DNA from: an uncultured Pseudomonadales bacterium
GTDB taxonomy: Bacteria; Pseudomonadota; Gammaproteobacteria; Pseudomonadales; Azotimanducaceae
NCBI GenBank assembly: GCA_958296195.1
Contig: OY282455.1
Coordinates: 1-64,000 of the forward strand
Length of the DNA: 64,000 bases
Direction: 5' to 3'
The notes beneath the pieces were generated by a model. The model saw only the letters and a list, made by a program, of their open reading frames with translations. It was not told the DNA's origin and did not search any database. Position numbers and translations under genes: made by a program. Shown piece by piece: positions 35,145-43,254 of this stretch; the stretch's first letter is position 1, and each line of letters opens with the position of its first letter.

Positions 35145-36151
35145 GAGACTTTTCTCCAACCGTCAAAGTGTCGGTGATCCTGAAAGGCGATGGTAGGCTT
35201 TGGCTGGTTTTCCGTATTGATGCGAATCTTCTCCATCACACCTTCTGAAGTGAAGTGGTGAGATCCATGCTCAAAACTCTCAATAATCGCCCGAGTGAAC
35301 GCGTACCGTTCACTGTTTTCCCTAGTAGCCACTAAAGCACTAACATCATGGGGTTCCCGAAGTTTCATTTGAATGGAGTAACTTTGGCTCATACTCCTCA
35401 ATACACCATATAGAGAACTAGAACATTTTTCTATGTTCAAGCCAAGACCCACCGCCTCCCTGCGGTTAATCGTGTAGTCATGGCTGCCTGACTCTGAGCA
35501 CAGAAAACCGACAATCTGTTGGACTTTGTTTTCCCCTATGGTAGACCTATTCAATAGCTTTTCTGCCAAATCCCGTATCTGCTGTCGGGAGCGGAATATC
35601 TGACCAAGCACTAAGGGATGAACTTTGTTTGATAGATCCAAAAGGGCCTGTCCTTCAAGATTCTTATTTCCACAGTTCCGAATCGCGTCAAGATAGCCAT
35701 TTACTGCTTCGACGCTCACGCCGACCCGTGCGTCTACACTAGCTCCAGGAATGGACGGCCCAAGCGGGTGTTGAATAGTTGGGTCAATTGGCCCTAGAGT
35801 TGCTTGTTTGGTCATCACGATCCGGTTAGCACCCAAGGAAATAAGCGTCCCTGCGCTCATGCATTTTCCCGGCACAATGACTTCGAAATCTTCGCAGAAC
35901 ATGCGGACGAGATTGACCAAGTTCCATGCGGCAGAAGTATCTCCGCCAGCAGTATAGAGAATGAGAGAAATCTTATCCACTGGGCCAACGGCATCTAAGT
36001 GGTCAACGAACAAATCAATGACGTCTTGGCCGATTTTGGTTTCTAGACCTTGCCGGTCTCCAGTGACGTAGAGGATTGCATTGGAATTGCGGACCTCTTC
36101 GACCTTCCGGAGTAGTGATTTCCGTATTTCCGTTTCAGACACTGGTCTCAC
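35141..36151 (-). CDS. ClpP-like serine protease of the SDH family
   Basis: 336 residues. KISLILYTAGGDTSAAWNLV near residue 61 and VPGKCMSAGTLISLGANRIV place the nucleophile at Ser99. MTKQATLGPIDPTIQHPLG follows, the signature of 'serine dehydrogenase proteinase' (SDH_sah), relatives of ClpP and of prohibitin-linked signal-peptide peptidases. No signal peptide or membrane helix is evident, so it should be cytosolic. The C-terminal 140 residues are mostly helical and less familiar. It is the first gene of a three-gene operon. Codon use is richer in A/T than in the neighbours. A good promoter candidate lies 28 bases upstream. Confidence 0.82.
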   Translation of the reverse strand: MRPVSETEIRKSLLRKVEEVRNSNAILYVTGDRQGLETKIGQDVIDLFVDHLDAVGPVDKISLILYTAGGDTSAAWNLVNLVRMFCEDFEVIVPGKCMSAGTLISLGANRIVMTKQATLGPIDPTIQHPLGPSIPGASVDARVGVSVEAVNGYLDAIRNCGNKNLEGQALLDLSNKVHPLVLGQIFRSRQQIRDLAEKLLNRSTIGENKVQQIVGFLCSESGSHDYTINRREAVGLGLNIEKCSSSLYGVLRSMSQSYSIQMKLREPHDVSALVATRENSERYAFTRAIIESFEHGSHHFTSEGVMEKIRINTENQPKPTIAFQDHRHFDGWRKVS

Positions 36152-36178
36152 CGCGGAACAAGATGTCGCCTAGCGAGT

Positions 36179-36208
36179 AAGTAACGCATATCCGCAACTG
36201 TAAGTCAA
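36179..36208 (-). promoter_or_regulatory. Putative sigma-70 promoter of the protease cassette
   Basis: On the reverse strand TTGACT (36208-36203) and TTACTT (36184-36179) are separated by 18 bases, and the -10 lies 28 bases before the ATG at 36151. The surrounding DNA is AT-rich. Fit to consensus is good at -35 and moderate at -10. Confidence 0.45.
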
Positions 36209-36396
36209 CACCATGGAAGGATTTTCTAGCAAGCGAGCTACTCATCTTATCTAATTGTTTTTGTTGATAAATATTGTAACGTGATGTGAGCAAACCAGCG
36301 TGGCGTAAAGGCGCTGCGGCTCTGGCAAGGCGGCTTCGTTGGCTAGGCTATCGACATCTGCCTAGGCAATCTGAGGGCATCGGTCACGAGTGGAAG

Positions 36397-36812
36397 GACA
36401 CTTGGCCGGAGGACTGTGGCTGAAGCGGAATTACAGCTACGGCTTAACTCTGAAGTTCGGCGGTCTGTTGGGGAATTCGGATTTCGGCCTGTACGTCTTG
36501 ACCGGGCTGCGCGGTGTTAAGACGGAGTTCTCCATCACCAAAACCGGCTGCCCAGGGCCGGAATTGCAGTGCCCGCCCACGCCCTTGGCCAGTTTCACCG
36601 AAAAAGTCGATAGAAGCCTCCGCGCCTGGACTCTGGGCGCCGGCTTGGAGCGACGGCTTGGGGAACGGTTCGCGGCGCAATTGGAGGTGCGCCGCACAGA
36701 CTACAAGCGCAAAAGCTGGGACCGGCTTTTCGACGAAGGCGCAGTCATCATCCCCTCCACCCTGAACGGCCGCGAAACCAGCGCGGCGTTGCGGCTGGTG
36801 CGGTACTTCTAG
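36397..36812 (+). pseudogene. Second, 5'-truncated copy of the outer-membrane protein gene
   Basis: This copy matches 33537-33953 with only scattered changes (for example ITETG to ITKTG and DRSLS to DRSLR). One base is deleted at the join (GACTGTGG versus GACTGGTGG), which shifts the frame. Weak similarity extends about 30 bases further left. Signal peptide and first half of the barrel are missing. With the intact copy it forms direct repeats around the protease cassette. Confidence 0.88.
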
Positions 36813-36999
36813 TTGCTTCAGGAAGGCGGCAAGCGTTCCTTGGCGAAAGCATATAGCAACAAACGGGACTCTCTGTTTTGGTTGCGGGTGGATCAAACGT
36901 CGCCTTGGCTTAGTGCGCGGCTGAAGCCCCAATTCCGCGGCTCGTGAAGCTAGCTCCGCTTGGGTTTTGGTTGAGCGCCTCGCTTGGGAGTGCGCTAGT

Positions 37000-37623
37000 C
37001 TAGGGGTCGGTGCTGAACAGTCTCCTTAGCCAGTTGGCGAAGCCCTCAGCAGCGGGGCCAGCTACATCAAGTGAGCTAGCGGCAATGGCGGTGCCCATCT
37101 GTTGTGGCTCTTCCAGCGTAGCTAACCATGCATAGAGTTTAGCGCGCATGGCCTTGTGCTCCTTGAATTCACGCTCACTTGGTGGAATGCCATCTATGTA
37201 TTGAACCGCTCTTGGCCAGACTTTGTGTCCTTGCGGGACAAGTTTGGCAACAAAATCCTCAAGCTCCCCAGGATGATCGTTGTCGGGCATCAGCCACACG
37301 CCGACCCTTGGTTTGCCTTGAACTATCGTGCCTTTGGGATCAAATGTATCCGGGGGTTGCACACCGGCACGACTCAGTCTATCGGCGATGGCCTGCCATC
37401 TAGCATGGATGTCCCTATTAGCATCTGCCACAATGCCCAAAGTCTGCCTGCCGTGAGTTTTGACCTCCAATGAGATAGCTCTTAGGAGATTGTCAATTCC
37501 ATCTTTGCCACGGCATTCAAACGTTAGTTTCAGTGCAAAACGTTTGCAGAGGTTAAGAACAACACGCTTGTCATTGTCCCCCTCCACAAGAAGCACTTTT
37601 GACGGCGGGTCTTGAATCGACAT
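37000..37623 (-). CDS. DUF3226 TOPRIM-like protein
   Basis: 207 residues. KVLLVEGDNDKRVVLNLCKR supplies the TOPRIM glutamate near the N terminus. The second acidic motif reads GIVADANRDIHARW, D-x-N instead of D-x-D. VGVWLMPDNDHPGELEDFVA is the block that marks DUF3226. It starts 4 bases after the stop of the AAA ATPase gene, so they form an operon. ATPase plus separate TOPRIM protein is the organisation of split OLD-type nucleases and of PARIS. It probably acts as effector nuclease or regulator in defence; this is inferred. Confidence 0.75.
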   Translation of the reverse strand: MSIQDPPSKVLLVEGDNDKRVVLNLCKRFALKLTFECRGKDGIDNLLRAISLEVKTHGRQTLGIVADANRDIHARWQAIADRLSRAGVQPPDTFDPKGTIVQGKPRVGVWLMPDNDHPGELEDFVAKLVPQGHKVWPRAVQYIDGIPPSEREFKEHKAMRAKLYAWLATLEEPQQMGTAIAASSLDVAGPAAEGFANWLRRLFSTDP

Positions 37624-37627
37624 GCGG

Positions 37628-38761
37628 CTATCTCACTTCGATATCTTGTTTGGCGGCCGTTTCCAACTCTTCCTTGGAATATTCGACTGCGCGAATTTCT
37701 CCATTTTCCCGTTCCAGTCGGGTGAGATTGCCTTCTACATCTGGATATTTCAAAGCGGCCCAAGCAAAGCCATTGATGCAGTCCTTGCTGTGAGTTGTTG
37801 CTAGAACTTGGGTGTTGTGTACGCCGGCGGCACGCAACACCATGTTCCAGAAATCTTCCTGCAGGGAGTGATGGATGCCGTTCTCCGCTTCGTCCAAGAG
37901 CAGGATGCCATCTCGGCAGTTGGCCAGCGCCAGTGCCACCCCGAACATGCGCGTCGCACCATCGCCAAGGCTTTTGAGCGGCACAGGGCGGGGTTGGTCG
38001 GAGAGCTTTACCATCACATGCCTACCGGCGCGATATGTGTTCTCATCACCAACAAGTGTCGCACGTTCCACACGGTTGCCAAAGATCAGCCTCAACGCAT
38101 CCAAGGCAAGACGCTCATCGTCCGTGAGTGCTACGGTATCCCAAAATCGGGCAAGGTCTGGGTTGCTCAGCAGTCCCGGACCCAGTGATGCGCAGCGAAC
38201 TGGGGGAACGGCCCGATCTTGGGCTGCTAACCGCCTCATCCGGTTGCGAATATAGGCGCTTTGCCGATCGTTTGGATCAAAGGGCATTGGAATAAATTTC
38301 TCAGCATCCTTGAATGTGACCTGAAGAGCTTGGGCCTCCACATCCTCTGAAATTAAGCCCTCAAACAACGACCTTTTATTGTCAGGCGCATGGTCCAGGG
38401 AAGATGGTTTGATCTTCAATTGGGCACCGCTGTTCATTGGCCCAATGGAAATGGCCTGCGCCTTGTCGCCGCGGCCATGAAAGAGGGCGTCAAAGGAAGG
38501 CGCGACAACTAGGTCGCCATCCTCGTCGTAGCCTGTCGCGAATTCCTCCCGACGGACCAGCAATTCCCGCAAGGCATCGGACTGCCCCCGTGCGGCGTAA
38601 ATCCGAACGGCGTCCAGCACTGTTGTTTTGCCTACTCCATTCCTGCCAGCGAGCAGCGTCACCCGACCGAGCCTCGGAATGGTCAGTTGCTCGGCACCGC
38701 GGAAACCGGTTATCGACAAGCTGGGCAGGTGCGGGTGTTGGGGAGCGATTGAATCCGACAT
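37628..38761 (-). CDS. OLD/AAA_15-type ATPase paired with the TOPRIM-like gene
   Basis: 377 residues from ATG 38761 with GAGGGAAAAAC before it. The ABC-like fold starts LPSLSITGFRGAEQLTIPRL. Walker A is LLAGRNGVGKTTVLDAVRIY. The signature region is LKSLGDGATRMFGVALALAN, Walker B is GILLLDEAENGIHHS and the H-loop is VLATTHSKDCI. This is the ATPase part of OLD-family or AAA_15 phage-defence proteins, lacking the fused C-terminal TOPRIM domain, which is supplied by the next gene. The pair lies directly beside the protease cassette, supporting a defence island. Confidence 0.82.
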   Translation of the reverse strand: MSDSIAPQHPHLPSLSITGFRGAEQLTIPRLGRVTLLAGRNGVGKTTVLDAVRIYAARGQSDALRELLVRREEFATGYDEDGDLVVAPSFDALFHGRGDKAQAISIGPMNSGAQLKIKPSSLDHAPDNKRSLFEGLISEDVEAQALQVTFKDAEKFIPMPFDPNDRQSAYIRNRMRRLAAQDRAVPPVRCASLGPGLLSNPDLARFWDTVALTDDERLALDALRLIFGNRVERATLVGDENTYRAGRHVMVKLSDQPRPVPLKSLGDGATRMFGVALALANCRDGILLLDEAENGIHHSLQEDFWNMVLRAAGVHNTQVLATTHSKDCINGFAWAALKYPDVEGNLTRLERENGEIRAVEYSKEELETAAKQDIEVR

Positions 38762-38945
38762 GTTTTTCCCTCGGTCCTGTTTGAGCGAGATATCATCGTT
38801 GCTCGCTGTCCCGTGGCTTGCACGGCCCACCGCCATGCAGGCGCTTAGCCTAGACGATGCGGCCTATTTCGACAACGCCCGTTTATTGAAGGGCGTTCTG
38901 CAAGGCCGCTTAATCCGGTTGCCCCAATGCCCACTCGGGTAGTGC

Positions 38946-40749
38946 CTATTTGGAGGGCGCGAAGGCGAACAGCAAATTGCCGGGCATGCGGCCGCCGAAT
39001 AGGTAGCCGGAGTTGACTAGGACATGGCCTTCGGCCACCACTGGGCCGTCGGATTCTATGGAGCCGCCGCGGCCTTCTTCGCCGGAGACGGTTTGGAAGG
39101 GGCGGTTGGTGTCGAAGTCCCATAACAGGCGGCCGTCGCTGGCGGCGTAGGCGCGTAGGTGGCCGTCGAAGGCGCCGGCGAAGACGACGCCGGGGATGGC
39201 GGTGGGCGGGGCGGAAAAGCCGGGGTCGCAGGCGGGGCGGTCTGCGGTGGTGCAGACATCGGGGGCGGGTGCGTACCAGAGAGTCTTGCCGGTGGCGGGG
39301 TCCAAGGCGAACAGGCCCGGCTTGGGTTCGCCCTGCTCCTCGCCCGTGAACTCGGTGTCCGCAATGGGCGCGTAGATGCGGCCCTCGCCGGCCGCCATGC
39401 CCCAGTGGACGCCGCCGGCGAAGCCGCCGCGGCCGATTTGGACTTTCCAGAGCAGCTTGCCGTTGTCGTCCGGGTCCAAGGCGAACACATGGCCGGACTT
39501 TTGCCCCGCCACTAGGATTTCCCGGTCATCCGCCAAGCGCACCAACATAGGCGGTGCCCCGATGTCCAGGTCCGGGCCGTTCTCCACCGGGCAGTTCTCG
39601 CCGCCGCCGATGAAGCAAGCCATGTTCCAGGCGTCCCCGGCTAGGGACTGGCGCCACCAGGCCAAGGCGCCGGTTTGCATATCGAAGGCCAACACCGCGT
39701 CGCTGGTGGCCGCTGCCGGCGAGGTGTAGGCCTCGCCAGTGCCCGAATAAAGGCGTTGGCGCTTGGCGTCCAAGGTGGGGCTGTTCCAGATGGGCGCTCC
39801 GGCGGGGGCGAAGCGCGGCAGACCGCTGGAGTTCTTGCCCACGGGCGTCGGCGCTTCCGGTATCGAGTAAGCCGTCCACAGAATGCGACCGTCCTCAGCG
39901 TGTACCGCGACGATGCCGCCGCGGAAGGTGCAGCAGGAATAGGCCGGGTCGGCGGCGCTGGCCCACTCCTTGGAGGACAGCGGCGCGTAAATTTGGCCTT
40001 GGTGGTAGCGGGGGGTGCCGGTCAGGGTGACGTCCGGGTGGTCATGCACCAAGGTGCGCCAGATGAGGGCGCCGTCCTTTGCCTGCACAGCGTACAGGTG
40101 GCCGCGGATGTCGCCGAAGAAGAGCCTTTGGCCGGATTCGTCCAGGCTGACCGCGGAGCGCACCTCCGTGTCCGCCTTGAAGGTCCAATAAGCGCAGCCG
40201 CTCGCCAAATCCAGCGCATAGACGGTGCCGTCCTGGCTGCCGACGTAAACCACGCCACCGTGGATGCTTGGCTGGCTGCGGGCGCGGCTGGCGCCGGGAT
40301 AGGCGAACACCCACTTGACGGCGAGTTTCGGCACTTCCGCCGCCGTCAGTTGGGCGATTTCCGCCGGGGCGAAACGGGTGTTCTCCAAGTTCAACCCCCA
40401 GCCTTCCAAGCGCGGCTTGCCCGCCGTTCGGACCGGCATGGGAGCGTCGCACATCTGCACCGACACCGTCGCCTTGGCGGCGCCGCCCAGATGGTCCGCC
40501 AGGCGCCCGTCGCTGCCCCTCGTTCAAGTCCTCGACGTGCTCCCGCATGGTGCCGTCAGTGATGGAGGCGTAGATGGCGTCGCTGCCGATCAACTGAAAG
40601 GTGATCAGATGCGGCGCCCTGGGCACGTTCCCTTGATGGCAATGGCTGCACCGCGTGTCGAACAGCACTTGCGGGTCGGCGGCGGGCGCGGGCGGCGCCG
40701 GCGATGCGAAACCGGGGCTTGCCAACCAAAACATCAGGGCGACAACCAT
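38946..40749 (-). pseudogene. Cytochrome c-PQQ propeller protein (polyvinyl-alcohol dehydrogenase-like), frameshifted
   Basis: The 3' part (38946 to about 40510) encodes an eight-bladed PQQ-type propeller with repeated blocks such as VVYVGSQDGTVYALDLASG, GHVFALDPDDNG and GLFALDPATGKTLW. The 5' part, from ATG 40749, encodes a signal peptide and a cytochrome c domain with CSHCH near residue 35, ending DLNEGQ. The two halves lie in different frames; the shift falls near 40500-40520, where the expected R-x-A-L-A-D-H-L follows. A complete protein would be periplasmic and oxidise alcohols, passing electrons to its own heme. A real mutation and a sequencing error are both possible. Confidence 0.75.
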
Positions 40750-40942
40750 GCCTAGCCCACTAGCGGCACCGCGGGGTGCAAGGATGAGCTGACGCACACG
40801 ACATCGGAGCAGCCTTGGGGGTCTCTGCACTTTGCATCCTGGACGCGCTCTGGGAACTGGCCGGCGGCCAGTTGCTGGCGAGGAAGTCAACATGGCGATG
40901 GGGCCGCCCTAGTGTAGCTTTTGGCTGGGAAGCGCCGCCCGC

Positions 40943-41416
40943 TCAAGGCGTCACGCCCGGTTCGTTGTAGTTCCAGATGTGCTTCAGCACCCGCCAAGAG
41001 CCGTCCTCCTGACGGCGCAGCACGTCCAGGAACTTGCGCCGGCTGCTGACGGGCTCATCGGCGCCGGCGGGGAAACGGTGGATGACGTAGTCATATCTGG
41101 CGTAGGCGATGTCCCCGGAGACTTCTATTTCGCTTGGGGCCACCACTTCGACTTCATAGCGGTCCTGCTTGAAAACCGGTTGCAGGAATTCGCCGTAGTT
41201 GTCCCGCCCGCGGATGGGCGGCGCGTCGGTGGGCATCAACTCCACGTCCGCATCCAGCACCGCCAAGTAGCCCTCGATGCTGCCCTTCTCCACCGCCGCA
41301 TTCCAATCGGCCTGCAGTTGCCGAATGGCGGCGACGTCCGCGTCAGCGTCAACCTCCTGCGCCACCGCCAAAGCAGCAACCAGCGCCAAGCCCGCGCCCA
41401 CAAGCCAGAGTTTCAT
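40943..41416 (-). CDS. Secreted SnoaL/DUF4440-like protein
   Basis: 157 residues. The signal peptide is MKLWLVGAGLALVAALAVAQ. The domain begins DVAAIRQLQADWNAAVEKGS, then GYLAVLDADVELMPTDAPPI, then RGRDNYGEFLQPVF. The end, RRQEDGSWRVLKHIWNYNEP, is the standard finish of NTF2-like DUF4440 proteins. Such cone-shaped folds bind small molecules; the ligand is unknown. It is upstream of nothing obviously linked, but lies beside the PQQ gene on the same strand. Confidence 0.82.
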   Translation of the reverse strand: MKLWLVGAGLALVAALAVAQEVDADADVAAIRQLQADWNAAVEKGSIEGYLAVLDADVELMPTDAPPIRGRDNYGEFLQPVFKQDRYEVEVVAPSEIEVSGDIAYARYDYVIHRFPAGADEPVSSRRKFLDVLRRQEDGSWRVLKHIWNYNEPGVTP

Positions 41417-41532
41417 GGCTTCCTCCCGATGGTTTCTTACCTCAAAGTCACATTTGTCATAGATGTTTTTTGGCGATATCCGCTTGAATTCTTATGCTGA
41501 TGCTCGGAGTAATGGAGAGGTTTGCTTCGGGG

Positions 41533-42021
41533 CTACGACTGCGCCCGCCACTGCATCACGGCCAGAGCGATGGTGGCGGTGAATCCGAGCAGCGCCCAAA
41601 TCGCCAAGTTTACGCCCAGCACCGCATCCACTTCGATGCAGTTGCCGGTGCCGAAGAACATGGAGGCCCAGGCTTCGCCGTACATGCCGTTCTCAAGCAG
41701 TTGCGACACGGGCGCGGCGCAGCCTGGCGCTTCGCCGGCCGGCAGGCTTTGCAGCCAGAGCTGACGCAGGGCGAAACCGCCACCAGCCAGCGAGGCGATG
41801 ATGGTGAGCAGCGGATAGATGCCCCAGCGCGGGTTGTGCAGCAACCCAACGTAGGCGGCGAGCGCCGCGACGTAGAACCATAGCCGCTGCATCAGGCAAA
41901 GCGGGCAAGGGTCCATGCCGGCCCCGTGCTCCAGCACTTCGGCGCCGAACAGGATGCCGCCGCCCAACAGGACGATGGCGAGGGCGCAGTCGGCGCTGGT
42001 CAGGTTGAAACGCTGCATCAT
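41533..42021 (-). CDS. dsbB: Disulfide bond formation protein DsbB
   Basis: 162 residues from ATG 42021. Four membrane helices are evident. The first cysteine pair is in GMDPCPLCLMQRLWFY, the DsbB signature C-x-x-C followed by QR (quinone-binding Arg). The second pair is in GEAPGCAAP and FFGTGNCIEVD. DsbB reoxidises DsbA and passes electrons to ubiquinone. Its ATG overlaps the stop of the quinone oxidoreductase gene as ATGA, an arrangement suggesting one transcript. Confidence 0.92.
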   Translation of the reverse strand: MMQRFNLTSADCALAIVLLGGGILFGAEVLEHGAGMDPCPLCLMQRLWFYVAALAAYVGLLHNPRWGIYPLLTIIASLAGGGFALRQLWLQSLPAGEAPGCAAPVSQLLENGMYGEAWASMFFGTGNCIEVDAVLGVNLAIWALLGFTATIALAVMQWRAQS

Positions 42022-43007
42022 GAGGCGCCATCCCCTATGGTGACGACAATCTTGCCGATGGCGCGGCGCTCGGAGAGATCGTTCAGGGCGTCCGCGTAGC
42101 GCTCCAAGGGATAGCTGCGCCCGACCAAGGGCTTGAGCTTGCCGGCCTCGAACAAGCTCAGCAGTTCGCGGAAATTGGCGGCGCTCTCCTGTGGGGCGCG
42201 AGCGCTCCAAGCGCCGTAGAAAACGCCGACCACTTGGCAGCTTTTCAGCAGAATCAGGTTGATGGGCGCCTTGGGAATCTCCCCGGCGGTGAAGCCGATG
42301 ACCAGGATGCGCCCGTACCAGTTGATGCTGCGCAACACTTGGTCGAACAGGGCGCCGCCCACCGGGTCGTAGATGACGTCCGCGCCCTTGCCGCCGGTCA
42401 GCGCCTTCACCTTGTCCTTCAATTGGCCGTCGCTGTAGTCGATCAGTTCGTCCGCCCCGGCCTCGGCGGCCACTTGCAGCTTCTCTTGGGTGCTGGCGGC
42501 GGCGATGACCCGGGCGCCGAGCGCCTTGCCGATCTGCACCGCGGCAATGCCAACGCCGCCGGCGGCGCCCAGCACCAGCAGGCTCTCCCCAGGCTGAAGA
42601 TTCGCCCGGTCCTTCAAGGCGTAGTAGGAGGTGCCGTAGGTGGTGCTGATGCCGGCGGCCTCGGCGAAGCTCATGGAGCTTGGCTTGCGCATGAGCCTAG
42701 CCGCCGGAGCGACCGTCCGTTCGGCAAAGCCGCCGTGCCAAGTTGAACCGAAAACTTGGTCGCCGGGGGCCAACTCGGTGACCTTTGCGCCTACGGAGAG
42801 GACGGTTCCGGCGATCTCGCCGCCGGGGGAAAAGGGGAAGGACGGCTGGCTTTGGTATTTGCCGGCGATCATCAGCACGTCCGGGAAGTTCAACGCCGAA
42901 GCCTTGACCTCAATCAGCGCATCCTGGTCCCCGGCAACCGGGTCGGGGACATCCTCGAGCACTAGGCTTTCCGGTGGCCCGAACGCCTTGCACAACACCG
43001 CTTTCAA
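42018..43007 (-). CDS. NADPH:quinone oxidoreductase (zinc-independent MDR family)
   Basis: 329 residues when started at TTG 43007, preceded by GGAGAAGAG; the protein then begins MKAVLCKAFGPPESLVLEDV, as family members do. Longer upstream reading to 43298 looks non-coding. ASALNFPDVLMIAGKYQ and FSPGGEIAGTVLSVG are N-terminal blocks. The nucleotide site is LLVLGAAGGVGIAAVQIGKA. No structural-zinc cysteines are present. It may reduce quinones or conjugated enones. It is coupled to dsbB downstream by ATGA. Confidence 0.88.
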   Translation of the reverse strand: MKAVLCKAFGPPESLVLEDVPDPVAGDQDALIEVKASALNFPDVLMIAGKYQSQPSFPFSPGGEIAGTVLSVGAKVTELAPGDQVFGSTWHGGFAERTVAPAARLMRKPSSMSFAEAAGISTTYGTSYYALKDRANLQPGESLLVLGAAGGVGIAAVQIGKALGARVIAAASTQEKLQVAAEAGADELIDYSDGQLKDKVKALTGGKGADVIYDPVGGALFDQVLRSINWYGRILVIGFTAGEIPKAPINLILLKSCQVVGVFYGAWSARAPQESAANFRELLSLFEAGKLKPLVGRSYPLERYADALNDLSERRAIGKIVVTIGDGAS

Positions 43008-43254
43008 AATCTCTTCTCCAAAGTCTGTTAAAAGTCCGAGGTCTTTTGGCCAAGCCGCGTTCGCTCCGCCCGGCCGATTCCGCCCCCAAGCCCTAAGGGC
43101 CAAGCCATTTCCCCGCCCCCGCAGCCTCGCTTTTTGCGGCCGGGCCGCGACTCGCTCCGCCTTGCTCACCGAAAAACGGCTCTTGGCGAGGCCGGCGTCG
43201 GCGGCGTTGACAGGCCCAGACGAGCAATCTGGGGGATCTGCCCCGCCGTGCCGG

